Made by a program: the position numbers and the translations under genes. From positions 18,277,001-18,341,000 of the forward strand of contig JAKSXM010000002.1 of assembly GCA_022575985.1 (NCBI GenBank): DNA of 64,000 nucleotides, read 5' to 3'. The notes beneath the pieces were generated by a model. It saw nothing but the letters and a program-made list of their open reading frames with translations. It was not told the origin of the DNA and did no database searches. This stretch comes from Anagrus nilaparvatae. Its lineage: Eukaryota > Arthropoda > Insecta > Hymenoptera > Mymaridae. Shown in pieces: positions 1-13,885 of this stretch (within the stretch, counting starts at the first letter, position 1; every line of letters begins with the position of its first letter).

Positions 1-1754
1 ATTATAAGGAAAAATATTATTAAATAAATTTGGTCTCGTTCCTGGTTGGCGAAATGTTCACGAAACGCAAAATTCATAAAAAGTTTTTTCCAATTATATT
101 CGTTTTCTTGTTTGAGTTTTATTTTGAATTATAATATTTTTAAATTACAGAAAAGTAAGAAAGATTTCTTTTTTTTTAAATAGTCAAAATTAGTAAATTG
201 AAGTTTAATAAATTACCAAAAATCAATAAATGGTCTTAAGAAGTTATTTTTAGCTATACTTTAGGAAAACAGTAACTAAATGCTTTCAATTTTTAGTGGG
301 TTTTGGTACAAAACCCCTTAAATAATTGAAAATTAAAACAGAGTGAGCGAAATAAAAACATTCATCTTTTTTTCTCGCTTCCGTTTATACGTTTCTAAAA
401 AAACAATTGTTGTTCAAAGATGAAGAATAAAAAAATAAAAAAATAAATTTATACAAAAATAAATCTTTATTCTAATTAACAAAATATTATTTTATTTTTT
501 ACAAGAATAAATATTTTGTAAATAAATTACAATATATAAGATTAGACAAAATAACTAAAATAAATTTTTTTTTATTTTTGATCCTTAAATATTTTTATTT
601 TAAGTTGGTCATCGGTTCAAATATTTTATTTTAAATTGAAAATAAAGAAAGAAAGATAAAGATATCTTTCTTGGAGAGTTTTTGAACTTAAAATTATATT
701 CATGAATACAAATTCTGGTAACTTTAAAAAAAATGTCAACCATGTTCTTCCTAAATATTTCTAGCTTATTAAAGTTCTAATCGTAAAATTTGGACTGATA
801 CTAAAAAATCTGCTGCTAACAGACATCAAACAAATATCTGCTTTTAATGGTTATTGCATCTCAAAAAAAAGTTTAATGCTACAATCAATACAATGTTTTG
901 TTTTTTATCAAAAAAGTATTTGAGATCGACCCCAATAAAAATATGAATTATTTAATATCTATGCCAAAGAGTGAAATCTTAATCTTGTAAAATCATTTTT
1001 TTTTAAGTTTTGAATTAAACCCTATTAATTAATTTAAAAATTAAAAAAAAGTACTTCACATTTTTTCATTTATTTTTGAAATGAAAAATTCTAGATGAAT
1101 GAAGTTAATGAAATTAAAAAAGATTTAATTTAAAACGAAAAAATTAATTTGATTATCGTCATTGTATCAAGCAGATATTTTTCAAATGTATGGAAGTTTT
1201 ATAGTCAATTTTTCGGAATCAAAACATATTTTTTCGAAAATATGATTAAAAAAAATAATTTAATTTACCTAATTTTTAGCCTTCTAGACTTTTTAATTTC
1301 ACAAAGTTTTTAATATTCGGGATCTTTTCTATGAGAAATTGGAGTTTTACTCTTAAATTTACAAAAACTACCTTTTAAAGCTTTTCATTAAAAAATGGCC
1401 AAAATTCTTGATTAGCGATAATAAAAAAAAACCCAATGGACCAAATCTGGACGCTCCAAGTGCGAATCCCTTTGAGGAGTAAATTTAAGGATGAAACCTC
1501 AATTTTCCATAGAAAGGATCCCAAAAAATTTATATTTGAGCAAATCTGTTAGTACGCCGGAAACCTGGCACCGCGAAACCGCCCCCCTTCTCGAATATTG
1601 ACTAGAGTAATACGCGCTTGTTTGAAAATATAAACCTAAAAAATGTTAAAAAATGGAAAAAATGATTTTTAAAATTTAACAATAATTAATAGTAAGAATT
1701 TAACCAAGGAAGTAAAAAAAGGAATGGCCTAGATCGCATGTCAATTAGCATCCG
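1..1754. repeat. First copy, left part, of a large duplicated block
   Basis: It aligns almost throughout with about 9390-10855. Landmarks are GGCGAAATGTTCACGAAACGC, GTACGCCGGAAACCTGGCACCGCG (1552, 10686) and TACGCGCTTGTTTGAAAAT. A shorter third fragment lies at 5040-5350. No gene is visible. Confidence 0.7.
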
Positions 1755-2097
1755 AGGCGAAGCCGAGGATGGAAAACTGCAATCTGGGGCATTCTTTTTT
1801 TGCTCACATGAAAAAAACGAAATTTTTCTTTCTGAGTGGTGAGAAAACGCGTTTTTCGATTTCCTTGCAGAGCGAAAAAAATCTTGTCAACCCTCTAGGA
1901 AGAAAAAACTCAGAATATACATTTCAGAAATATCTGTCCATATAACAAATTAGATCAAATCAGATAAACATATCCGAGATATATCATATTTCTAAAAATG
2001 CGATGAACATTTTAGAATATTAAATTTTATGTATGTTAATTTTTTTTTTAATAATAATGTAAAAACAGTATAAATACTTAAATTATTAATTAAATTA

Positions 2098-2213
2098 ATT
2101 TTTGATGAGTTTATTATAAATAATAAACACGATCTACGTATAATGAAAAAAGATAAACTTTTTTAGTTTCACGTAGATCGTATTATTATTTATAAGTAAT
2201 AAACTCATTAAAA
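2098..2213. repeat. Small palindromic element with 45-bp arms
   Basis: AATGAGTTTATTA/TGATGAGTTTATTA ... GATCTACGT arms at 2103-2140 and 2171-2208 pair around a 30-bp loop. It lies between the two conserved halves of the first copy of the 1-3410 block and is not matched in the second copy. Confidence 0.5.
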
Positions 2214-2289
2214 AATAAGTTTTTTTTATTTTTGATGAAAACAAATAAAAAGAAATAGCAAAAAAAATTACTTTTGATATATAAGTTAT

Positions 2290-3410
2290 TAATCAAAGTT
2301 TATAGTCAAGCAAAAGGACAACGGACGTTTTTAAAATTTTGAACACATACGCTCAAGAAAACTTTTTCGTTAACTCATCAATATATGTGCAGTTGATTTG
2401 GACTTGAAAAAATATTATTCATCAATAAATTTTGACAACCTGAGACAGGATTTTCAAAAATGTAAGTTATTAAATTCAGATTAATGAGCCCACAGAAGAA
2501 ACTAAATACAACCAATAAAACTAAATTTAGTAAAATACGATTATGATTAATTTCATTTAATAAATTTCAACAATATAATTAATTCAACCCATATTTCATT
2601 CTGCCTTATATAACCTGAGAATAGCAATTTACAAGTGAGTAGTAAAAACTGAGAGTAGCCCTCTATCGAATAAAATGTAAACTATAATTTATACTGAATT
2701 TGAGAAGGACTTGTCACTTGATGCTGAAATAACTAAGCTTATTTTGACATTTTTTATTATTAAATTAAATTCACTGATAAAAAAATATTATTTAAACATT
2801 ATTTTCAAATATTTCTTTTGATATGGCTCTGTAAATACCAGCATGGTTAACCAACATCAGAAATACAGTAGGCTGGTCAAAAACTATTGTATCTGCTGGT
2901 ATTTGTAAAAGAAATTGGCAATGTTTTTCAGAATAATTATTTATTGCTCTGTTTTCTTGAATGCTTTGTAAAGTCAAATTTAATTAAGATGGTCATGCTT
3001 TTATAGTCCACGCAGATTTTCAATTATTAGACCAAATTTTGTAATTCATTTAAATTTTTTAATTTAGCCAAAGTTTTCAGTTATTTTACAATGAAATTTC
3101 GTAAAAGAGTTAGGTTAAAATAAAGCCAAATAGTTTATAAGATAGTTATTAATAAGCATTAAAGCATTTTTTAATTATTCCGCTACAGCTAAAAAATAAA
3201 TAACGTAATATATTTTTCCAATCAAGATTATCTATTTCATGTGGTTTAGCGTTTCAAAAAAGGACAAAAAACATTGCATGATTTTTGTGTTTTTAGCTTT
3301 TTTAAAAGAATTTATGCACAAATTGAAAATAGTTTAATTATTTATCAATATCGAATGATTTTTTTCAGATTTACCTGGTTCTTTGTACGGAAAATTTAAA
3401 AAATTATATT
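2290..3410. repeat. First copy, right part, of the large duplicated block
   Basis: About 1.1 kb match 12780-13885 at roughly 95-97%. It contains a 61-codon minus-strand frame (2792-2977) also open in the other copy (see findings) and one copy of the AGTAGCCCTCTATCG repeat (2650-2700). No confident gene. Confidence 0.7.
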
Positions 3411-3556
3411 ACAAAAATTAGTAAAAGCTAAGAGCAGCCTTCTATCGCATAAAAGATAAACTTTGTTTTATATAGAATTAAACAAAAATAGTTTATTAAA
3501 TCACTAAACTCATCATGCTATCTTTGACATAATTTCATTAATTATTTTAAATCCTA

Positions 3557-4352
3557 TCCTATATATATATAAATCTTTAATTTTGTATATTTGTTTGTTT
3601 GTTTGTTTGTTTGTCCGAAATGGATAAACTAGAAAACGATAAAAGGTAGAGACGCGTTTACGGCAAAAGATGGAAAAAATTACGGGTCACAACACAGGCT
3701 AGGTTTTGTTTCGATTGATAACGACAAAAATTTTTTATGTTGAAAGAACTGAATTTTCAAGAAAAAAATTTATCAAATTTGAAAAAAAAAACAAAAAAAC
3801 AAAAAACCGAGGATAATTTTTACCATTAAAAAGAATTTCATTCGATTCGGGTATATTTTTTACGTATACACCTAAATTTTCAAGACGATCGGTTTCGATC
3901 TGTCAAAAGATACAATAATTTTTCGAAAATTATAAAAGTTTAGGACTAATATATTATAATATATTTATATATTAGACTAATATATATATATTTGTAATTC
4001 TTACCGGTTACTAATTTAGTAGCTCAATAGAGTGACTAAAAGAAACTTGTACAGGTATTATCAGGGAGAATCCTAGAATTGGTAGTCGAGGGAAGCAACT
4101 GCCACTTGCGGATCCTAGGGAAGGGTAATCAAGCTTTGTATCGCTGATCACTAATTATCCGCTTGAGTTCCAACGTCCGTAATTTTTATGATTCAGTAAA
4201 TTTAAGATAATAATTCGGGTAAAAAAAGGTTTTTATACAAAATATTGAGTAACCTAAAACAACATATCTTAAAAATGAAGTTGCAGGGGTCCAGGGGGGC
4301 GCAGCCCCCTTGGCGGTTGCCGAGGTGAGCGAAGCGAGCCGGAGGCAGCTAG
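3557..4352 (+). mobile_element. Helitron-like non-autonomous element
   Basis: It starts TCCTATATATATAT after an A (3556) and ends CTAG (4349-4352) before a T, the A^T insertion and TC...CTRR ends of Helitrons. Five TTTG repeats ending GTCCG follow the 5' end. A G+C-rich palindrome (GGGGGCGCAGCCCCC, about 4296-4310) and a CGAGCGAAGCGAG-like stretch precede the 3' end, though further from it than the usual 10-12 nt. No Rep/helicase frame is present. Confidence 0.5.
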
Positions 4353-5660
4353 TACTATATAAATTTTTTTGATTGAAAATAACTTCTATAATCTACATTT
4401 TGCCTTCGAATTGTTGAAAATTCGAAGTGAAAAATATTTTAAGCTAGTGTAAATAATTAATTAGTATTTGTCCAATATTTAGTTTTATTTTTTTAAGACT
4501 TTTTAAATTTTTCTGGTTTTTATAGGTTTTTGTTTTTAAAATATTGCAATAAAATTTACCAAATTAAGAAAATTTATGCAAAAAAACATAAATATTTTTA
4601 TTACTTACCCATAAATTTTATTTTTGTTTTTTACATCTTATTCAAATTTTACAGAATTTTAAAAGAGAATAGTTAGTTTGAATATTTTAGTTATAAAATA
4701 ACAATGAAATCACAGAAATAAACATTTCTTGAATTTTCAATCAATCTTGATTTTAATATTTTTGATTTACGCATCACATTTGATAACAATTGGGGCTTTG
4801 TAGAGTGAAAAACGCTGAAATTTGTAAATTATATTCATATTGATTGCTTTTGATCACATATTTGATCATCAATCACACACTAGAGTACAACCCTTTTTTA
4901 GAATTTCTTATTATCTCATCAAAATTCTGACGTATTGAAAAATATAAAGTACAAAGCAGATGAATTTTTGAAATTTTTAATTGTCGGGAATAATTTTAAG
5001 GGTCAGTACTTTAGACTTTTTACCTCTAAGATAAAAATGTGTATTTGGAGGAAAAATATTATGAAATAATTTTTTTAAATTTGCTTAGTCTCATTCCTGG
5101 TTGGTAAAATGTTCACAAAACGCAATATTCATAAAAAAATTCTTCCCAATCATATTTATTTTTTTTTTTTTTGAGTTTTTTTGGGCATTATAATATTTTT
5201 ATCAGAAAAATAAAAAAATTTCCTTTTTTTAAAAAAACTGTTACGTATCCTGAGGTTTATAATCGGGATACGTAATCAAAAATAATAAACCTCAATAAAG
5301 TACTAAAAATCAAAAAAAGATCTTGAAAACCTCAAATTAGTGAAAAAAATTATTTTTAGTTTGGTAGATTTAAATGAAGTGAGGGCGATTTGTATGGTCA
5401 AGTCTTCAAAATTGCCCCAAAGTGATTTTTTCTGAAAGTACTACCAAAAATATTTAACCAGCCCAATTTTTAGCCTCCCAGAGCGAATTCTCGATTTTTG
5501 GCAGCCATTTTAGTGTTTTTGACTGTCGTAAAAAATGTAAGAAAAATGAGTCTTCATTTTTTTTATTATTGCTGTAAACTCAACTTTTTAGGTCCGGATA
5601 GGAAATTTCCCTGGCTATCCGATTCCGGGGTCAAAAATTTTTTTTTGAGTGGTGCATGCG
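4353..5660. other. Non-coding stretch
   Basis: Apart from the partial third copy of the 1-1754 block (5040-5350) I see no repeat, promoter or reading frame worth naming. Confidence 0.4.
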
Positions 5661-5666
5661 CGAGGA

Positions 5667-6179
5667 ATTTTCTTTTCAAAAGTCAATTTCTCAAATGCCT
5701 ATTAGTGAAAAATCTTGTAACCAGGCTTAAAATTTTCCTTAAACCTTATATTTTTTGGCGAAAAAATAATTTCGATGGGACACTGCTTTTTGGGAGCTCT
5801 AGATAAAAAAATAGCAGCTTTCAAAACCTCATTTTTTACAAATTTCAAATTTCCCGCCAAGTCACGTGACCAATCAAAAATCTGACAAAAAATTTGGATT
5901 CCGCGGGAAATTTTACATAAGGATATATATTTTTATTTTTTTAAGAGCTTTCATGTTAAAACAGTGAAATAATAAAGAATTTTCTGATTAATTTTGAATA
6001 ATTTGGTATAATTTGGTATAATTTAAAAAATAAAAAAATTCCTTAAAAGAGATATTTTAATCTGTATCATCGAAATTATTTTTTCGCCAAAAAATATAAG
6101 GTTTAAGGAAAATTTTAAGCCTGGTTACAAGATTTTTTACTAATAGGCATTTGAGAAATTGACTTTTGAAAAGAAAATT
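5667..6179. repeat. Foldback with 111-bp arms
   Basis: The arms 5667-5777 and 6068-6179 are nearly perfect complements around a 290-bp spacer. Single-arm copies with the following GAGCTCTAGAT(C/A)AAAAAATAGCAG stretch recur at 17635-17780 and 27980-28115, inside the paired blocks of G and H. An open frame across the left arm (5498-5806) is not supported as a gene. Confidence 0.65.
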
Positions 6180-8365
6180 TAAAATTTAAAATAAAATTTA
6201 TTTTTATCCGAAAGAACTCAATCAAATCCCTTGATATTTGGCACACTTATTATGTATCAAAAGATTACTATTTTGCACTAAAACGTTTTTATTTTGGATA
6301 TGTAGGTTCAGAGATATCATCAGTCAAAGTAGCCGTTTTTTACCCATTTTTAAAAACTACATAGCACCCACAAAACTTTTTAAGAAATCAACCAATTATA
6401 ACGCAAGTGGTCTCATTTTCTTTGTTTTAATAAATAACAACTTTTAAGAGAAAAAAATTTCAAAAAACTTACCGTTAATCTACTTTTATTTCAATTTTTC
6501 TGTTTTTAAAATGTCGACCCGCCGCCGCTCAGTGCCTAAAATGGGCACAGTAGATTTACGGAGTTGAAAAGGCCAATGAGAATAAAAAACTAGACCCTTT
6601 TCCAGTCAATTTGAAAAAACCAAAATCTTTTTAAGTTGCCACAATTTTTGGACAGAGGGGGGTGGCCGAGTTGAGAAATAATCGCCCATATACAAAATTT
6701 AATTAATTTAGATTTAAATGCTACTGAGGAATAAGGTATGGTTTCCGGCCAATGCATATTTATGACATAATTTTGGCTCAATTTGATCGTTTATGATAAA
6801 AAATAAGATTCCAAGGGTTGATACCCCCTCTACCCCTGCGTTCACCAGGTTTTTCACTCCAAAATTAATATCGCTGGACCGAATCATCCGATTGGGGCAA
6901 GGTTGGTGTCAAAATTTTTGTATTAAAAAAAATTCACTAAAAAAAAATTTTTCCTTATATAATTTTTGAACTCATTTTGAGGTTAAAAATTTTGGTAAAC
7001 GTAATTTTTAGCTTTTTTACGGTCTAAACATTGAGATATCTCAGAATAGAGGAAAAACACCTTTTTTCACGCTGTGGGTAACTTTGCTTAAGACTACTTT
7101 TCATCATGCCATCGAAAAATTATCGCTCACTTTTAAATTGTAAATAAGGTTTGCGTTACACTTTCAGCTATGAGGTTACATTCGATATTCACTATACAAG
7201 CGATGGGGGGGGGGGTCGGGGTGAAAGAGGGCAATTACCCTTTCCTGAAAACCAAAAATGTATACAGTTAATTAATAAAATTTTGTGTACAATTTTAAAA
7301 ACTTTTATAAAACTTGCAAATTTTTATTGAATTGCCTCTCCCTGAGAAAGTTTTTGGATTCACCGCTGTTTACAACTAAAAATCTATTATATCAATGAAA
7401 ACACAAAACCCGTGCCAAAATGTCAAAAAATTTACTGCGATACAGGCTTTAAATTATATGCTCCGCTATCGTCGTTTTTACTATATTCAATATTATCAAT
7501 TTTTCATTTGAAAAAATTAAATGTCAAAAATTTTTCAAAAAAAGTGAAGTATGTTTAACATACGGACAAATTTAACTGCGAAAATTGGTATTGCTTGATT
7601 CAGCACTATTTTCTACATATTCACTTACTTTTTTTCAAAACGCATGTATCCCCATGAATTTATAAAGATTTTTCGGAGACTATACACTGACAATAGTAGG
7701 GGAACGCTTCCTTCCCTCAGTTAAGACAACAGACTTCTCAAGCTTTTAGGATGGAATATTTCTTATTTTGGGAAAGAATCTTCCCCAAATTTTTAAATAA
7801 TAGAATTCGAGTAGTAAAAACTGCAATTTTAAATACATAAGGAACAGTAAAAATTCAATATTGCAAAAAATACGATAGCCGAGCAAAAATTCTGTAGCCT
7901 ATATCGTTTCTAGACTTTTTTTCTTCCTTGCGGAGCTATTACAAAACAGATGTTGAAAATATTTGGTGAAAACGTTTTTTAATATTAAAAAATACGATTC
8001 CCAAAATTTCAAAACGATTGGGAGCATATTAACTGAGATATAAACAAAAACATTTTGAAATTTCTTACGAGAGTTACAATGGCAAGAGAAAAAGAGAAAT
8101 ACACGTGCAACGTAGAGGTGAATCAAAAGATCGGAACACCATTCGCTCGTGTATTTCCCTAGCATAAATTTTTAGTAAATTTACGATTTTTTACGAATAT
8201 TTACAAATTTTGTCGAAACTTTACTAGTTTATCGAAAATGTTCTAAAATTTTGTTTGGAAGTTTTACAGTTTTCACAAGCCGTATTTAGGCTTGTAGGAG
8301 CCTGTAGGCACCATTTCAGGCATCATTTCAGTAAAAAACCATTTTTTTTTTAATTCCATATAAAA
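6180..8365. other. Non-coding stretch with mixed repeat debris
   Basis: Contains an 11-base poly-G run (7205-7215) and inverted fragments CCGTTAATCTACT/AGTAGATTTACGG around 6472-6558. The longest frame (7899-8165, minus) has no codon-level or motif support. No gene. Confidence 0.4.
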
Positions 8366-8596
8366 CATAGTTCATCTTTTATTCAATAGAGGGCTGCTGT
8401 TAACATTTATTTCGCGAAATTAAATTGCGATTCTCAGTTTATATAAGACAGAGGGAGATACGCTGTTATATAAATTTAAATATATTTTTTAAAAATGTAA
8501 AACTTTAATTTGTATATAACCATTAAGCAAAAAACAGTATAAGTGGAAAGTATTTGCTATTTTGTTGAAACTTTTAATAAATTTATATAATATTAT

Positions 8597-8845
8597 TTTA
8601 AAAATTAAGTCTTTTTAGGTTAGTCCGTAAGCTTAATTTTAAAAATTAAGTCTTTTTAGGTTAGTCCGTAAGCTTAATTTTAAAAATTAAGTCTTTTTAG
8701 GTTAGTCCGTAAGCTTAATTTTAAAAATTAAGCCTTGTTAGGTTAGTCCGTAAGCTTACTTCAGTAAGCTTAATCCAGTAAGCTTACTCCAGTAACCTTA
8801 ATTCATTAAGCTTAACCAAAATTAAGCTTAATCCTTTTACGTGGG
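8597..8845. repeat. 41-bp tandem array
   Basis: Four copies with period exactly 41 bp (landmark GCTTAA at 8631, 8672, 8713, 8754), each containing TTTTTAGGTTAGTCCGTAAGC. They are followed by degenerate GTAAGCTTA(A/C)TCCA repeats to about 8845. Confidence 0.85.
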
Positions 8846-9062
8846 TGATTTAAATCCAAAGAATTTTTGGTTATAATTCAGTCATAATGGGAAAGGAGGG
8901 TGATGATATTACACATCACAAGTTTACTCTAAGTCTTTTGAATTGCCGATCATAAACTAAACTTTTGGGGCTTTGGAGAGTGAAAAGCGATGAAATTAGA
9001 AAAAATATTTATTTTCAAGAATTACATATATTACCATCACTGACACAGCTACCTGAAATTTG

Positions 9063-9274
9063 TACACGGAAAAAAAAATTACACTATATTATTACAGTTT
9101 CGATACAGTTTAGTATTTATTTTACAATTTAGTAATATTACTACAATTAAAAAAAAAGTGAAGTAAAATGAATACTATTTGAAGTAAATTTACTATTTTT
9201 GAAAGTAATATTGATAAATTGTAGAAAAAATACTAGACGGTAGTAATATTCTGTACATAATTTTTTACTGTGTA
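9063..9274. mobile_element. Short inverted-repeat element (212 bp)
   Basis: The ends TACACGG(A)n...TTACA and, reversed, TACACAGTAAAAAATTATGTACA form imperfect inverted repeats of the common 'TACACTGTAAAA' MITE type. The interior consists of repeated AGTAATATTACTA-like text. Confidence 0.35.
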
Positions 9275-10870
9275 GGATACAAACCATTTCTGAATTTCTT
9301 ATTATCTAATTTATCAAATATGAAGTACAAAGCGGGTGAATTTTTAAATTCTTTAATTGTCTGGTAAAATTTTAAGAGATAAAAATGTGAATTTGGAGGG
9401 AAAATATTAGGAAATAAATTTGGTCTCACCCTGGTTGGCGAAATGTTCACGAAACGCAAAATTCATAAAAAAGCTTTTCAATCATATTTGTTTTCTGGTT
9501 TGAGTTTTATAATATTTTTAAATTACAGAAAAGTAAGATAGATTTCTTTTTTTTTTAAATAGTCAAAATTAGAAAACTGAAGTTTAATAAATGACCAAAA
9601 ATCAAAAAACGGTTTTAAGAAGTTATTTTTAGCTATACTTTAGGATAAGAAAGACTAATTTCTTTCAATTTTTTAGAGCGTTTTACGCCTAGTGGGTAGG
9701 AAACCCCTCAAATAATTGAAAATTCAAATAGAGTGAGCGAAATAAAAACATTTGTCTTTTTTTCTTCGCTTACATTTGTACGTTTCTAAAAAAACAATTG
9801 TTGTCCAAGACGAAAAATAAAAAAATAAAAAAAATAAAAAAAAATAATTTATAGAAAAATAAATCTTTATTTTAATTAACAAAATATTATTTTATTTTTT
9901 ACAAGAATAAATATTTTGTAAATAAATTACAATATAAGATTATACAAAATAACTAAAATAAAGTTTTTTTTATTTTTGATCCTTAAATATTTTTGTTTTA
10001 AGTTGGTCATCGGTTCAAATATTTTATTTTAAATTGAAAATAAAAAAAGAATGATAAAGAATGATATCTTTCTTGGAGAGTTTTTGAACTTAAAATTATA
10101 TCATGAATACAAATTCTGAAAGTAACTTTAAAAAAAATGTCAACCATGTTTTTCCTAAATATTTCTAGCTTATTAAAGTTCTAATCGTAAAAGTTGGACT
10201 GATACTAAAAAATCTGCAGCTAACAGACATCAAACAAATATCTGCATTTAATGGTTATTGTATCTCAAAAAAAAGTTTAATGTTACAATCAATACAATGT
10301 TTTGTTTTTTTATCAAAAAAGTATTTTAGATCGACCCCAATAAAAATATGAATTATTTAATTTTTCATATTTTTTCGAAAATATGATTAAAAAAAATAAC
10401 TTTACCTAATTTTTAGCCTTCTAGACCTTTTAATTTCACAGAGTTTTTAATATTCGGGATCTTTTCTATGAGAAATTGGGATTTCACTCTTAAATTTACA
10501 GAAACTACCTTTTAGGGATTTTCATTTAAAAATGGCCAAAATTATAGATTAGCGATACAAAAAAACCCACATGGACCAAATCTAGTCGCTCAAAGTGCGA
10601 ATCCCTTTGAGGAATAAATTTAAGGATGAAACCTCAATTTCCCATAGAAAGAATCCCATAAAATTTATATTAGAGCAAATCTGTTAGTACGCCGGAAACC
10701 TGGCACCGCGACATCGCCCCCTTTCCCGTATATTGACTGGAGTAATACGCGCTTGTTTGAAAATGTTAAAAAATGGAAAAAATGATGTTTAAAATTTGAC
10801 AATAATTAATAGTAAGAATTTAACCAAGGGAGTAAAAAAAAGAATTGCCCAGATAGAATGTTAATTAGCA
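9275..10870. repeat. Second copy, left part, of the large duplicated block
   Basis: The partner of 1-1754. It breaks off shortly before the Tc1-type element at 10925. Small indels separate the copies. No gene is visible. Confidence 0.7.
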
Positions 10871-10924
10871 TCACAACAAAAGGGCATAATTTTATTTTTC
10901 AGTAAAATTAAAAAAAAGAAAATA

Positions 10925-12346
10925 CCGTATAGGAGCCAATTTTCGAACGTATTGAATTTCGAACAAATACACACAAAATAGCGTTTATATAAAAAAGTAT
11001 GCATAATTTATCTAAAACCGAGTTTTATTATGAAACTATAAACCCTAAAGAACTGATTTTTACCTTACCGATGTTAAAAAACAATTTAAATTAATAAAAA
11101 AAATAAGAAAAATGTTCTCTTGTACATCCTTACGAGATTTTTCTCATCGTTTTCACCAAATCTCGTGTGTTATTAAAATCGAGTTTTAGGGATACCTACT
11201 CTATGCCGAACACTAAAAATGCTTTTAATTACGTTGTGGTGCTTTAATAAATGAAGGGAAAGGGTTATATTCACTTATTTATTGCAAATTTATTTTAAAT
11301 AGGTATATCGATAATCGAATCCGAACTTTTTTAAACGTATGGGTATTTTCGATATTTTCAATTTAATTACACTTTTTTTAATTTAAACGATATTTATTTA
11401 ATAATAATACACTAAATTTGTCATAATTACATTATTTATACTATCTTTTATAATATTTAATAGAATATTTTATAAACTAACACACATAAACACAATTTAA
11501 AGTACTTATATACTTATGTATCACTTTGTTTATAACACAATAAATCCTCGTAAATGCTTTGATTTTAATAAAAATTACGTAAAAACACTTTAAAATTGGA
11601 AAAAAATCTTTATTTTAATATTAAAAATGTATAAAAATTATATTCTAACACTTGTTTCACAAAATTAATGCTTTTTTTACTTTTAAATACACAAATAAAT
11701 AAAGAGTTAAACAAATGCGTGTTGTTGATAAAAATTTCGCGCGCGAACGTTATTGAAACGGCGGGTTGCGTAAACAGGGGGTCTATTTTGTTTCCTTGAG
11801 TTTTAAAAACATTATAATTATCAACTATTATCTTTCGTTAATTAAAATTAAAAAGCAAATTTTAACAAATAAATGTTTAAAATACATGATTATACAAGTG
11901 TGTAGTTCATCTGTTGTTTACTATATTTTACTCTTATTATAGGTATTTTATATTAAAAAAACAAGAAAAAAGAAGTGAAAAGGGAGTTAAGAAATAGGTA
12001 TAGTTATACCTATAAGAATTCTATTAAAACTCGCGCGATTTAAACTTAGTTTTAACGATTTTCAAATTATCGAAAATTAATTCGATTAAAATGATACTAT
12101 TATCAAAAATAGAATTTGCATTATCGAAATTACCTTACCTTGCACACTTGTAATAAATGTAAATTATTAATTACCCATCAATAAATTTGATATTTTTTTA
12201 ATTGGAATAATAAAATATAGGATTTCCCTGATCAAATGCAACAATATTTAACTCGAATTATTAATTTTAAAGTATATTTTTCAATAAATAAAGATACAGC
12301 TAGGTATAAGAAAGTGACTTATGATCGAAAACTGGCTCCTATACGG
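10925..12346. mobile_element. Tc1/mariner-type element (1,422 bp), no intact transposase
   Basis: Inverted ends CCGTATAGGAGCCA(A/G)TTTTCGA are flanked by TA on both sides (10923-10924 and 12347-12348). The element interrupts the second copy of the block that is present at 1-3410. The length is typical of mariner-size elements, but every frame is broken and I see no DDD/E motif. Superfamily is assigned from the TA duplication and length only. Confidence 0.6.
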
Positions 12347-12780
12347 TAATTTAATTCTTTTCTTTATGAAAAAAATAAAAGTATTGTATATACTTACTGC
12401 GTAATTTTTCTTGTTAGTTGGACCCAACATGGGGAAACTACTCAAAGAAACGAATTCTACCACCTACCTTTACTCATTTTTTTTTGCCAATGAAATTTTA
12501 GGCACTAAAGACTGTTTTTCTTCATTTCAAATAAATTTTATTTTATTTTTAAACGTAAAAATAAATTCTACGTGTTATTCTTATGAGATTTTTTATTTAT
12601 ACTGGCGTTTATGACATGGAAGTTTTTGACATTACGACGATACGCTAAGAGGACTGCATAAAAATTTGTTTCGTTAAAAAAATGTATTTTTGGTACCTAA
12701 ATACTTCATATGCACCCAATAAAAAAATTTAAATTCAAGTTTTAAGCCGTAAGTTAATAATCAAATTTTGTCAAATTTTT

Positions 12781-13885
12781 TAGTTAAGCAAAAGGACAAT
12801 GGACGTTTTTAAAATTTTTAAGACATACGCTCAAGAAAACTTTTTCGTTAACTCATCAATATATGCGCAGTTGATTTGGACTTGAAAAAATATTATTCAT
12901 CAATAAATTTTGACAACCTGAGACAGGATTTTCAAAAATGTAAGTTATTAAATTCAGATTAATGAGCCCACAGAAGAAACTAAATACAACCAATAAAACT
13001 AAATTTAGTAAAATACGATTATGATTAATTTCATTTAATAAATTTCAACAATATAATTAATTCAACCTATATTTTATTCTGCCTTATATAACCTGAGAAT
13101 AGCAATTTATAAGTGAGTAGTAAAAACTGAGAGTAGCCCTCTATCGAATAAAATGTAAACTATAATTTATACTGAATTTGAGAAGGACTTGTCACTTGAT
13201 GCTGAAATAACTAAGCTTATTTTGACATTTTTTATTGTTAAATTAAATTCACTGTTAAAAAAATATTATTTAAACATTATATTCAAATATTTCTTTTGAT
13301 ATGGCTCTGTAAATACCAGCATGGTTAACCAACATCAGAAATACAGTAGGCTGGTCAAAAAATATTGTATCTACTGGTATTTGTAAAAGAAATTGGCAAT
13401 GTTTTTCAGAAAAATTATTTATTGCTCTGTTTTCTTGAATGCTTTGTAAAGTCAAATTTAATTAAGATGGTCATGCTTTTATAGTCCACGCAGATTTTCA
13501 ATTATTAGACCAAATTTTGTAATTCTTCTAAATTTTTTTATTTAGCCAAAAATTACAGTTATTTTACAATGAAATTTCGTAAAAGAGTTAGGTTAAAATA
13601 AAGCCAAATAGTTTATAATAGTTATTAATAAGTATTAAAACATGTTTTAATTACTACGCTACAGCTAAAAAATAAATAACGTAATATATTTTTCCAATCA
13701 AGATCATCTATTTCATTTAGTTTAGCGTTTCAAAAAAACGACAAAAAACATTGCATGATTTTTATGTTTTTAGCTTTTTTAAAAGAATTTATGCACAAAT
13801 TGAAAATACTTTAATTATTTATCAATATCGAATGATTTTTTTCAGATTTACCTGGTTCTTTGTAAGGAAAATTTAAAAAATTATA
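12781..13885. repeat. Second copy, right part, of the large duplicated block
   Basis: The partner of 2290-3410, including the conserved minus-strand frame at 13270-13455. Sequence 12349-12780, between it and the Tc1-type element, is not clearly matched elsewhere and shows no gene. Confidence 0.7.

Noticed and set aside
5498..5806. 102-codon plus-strand frame
   Set aside because: It overlaps a foldback arm that recurs elsewhere in both orientations with broken frames; codon content follows T-runs and there is no gene structure.
7899..8165. 88-codon minus-strand frame
   Set aside because: It has an ATG but no recognisable domain, promoter or second copy; the composition is like the surrounding non-coding DNA.
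8597..8845. CRISPR-like array
   Set aside because: The 41-bp units are contiguous, identical repeats without variable spacers, in a eukaryotic context; a simple tandem array.
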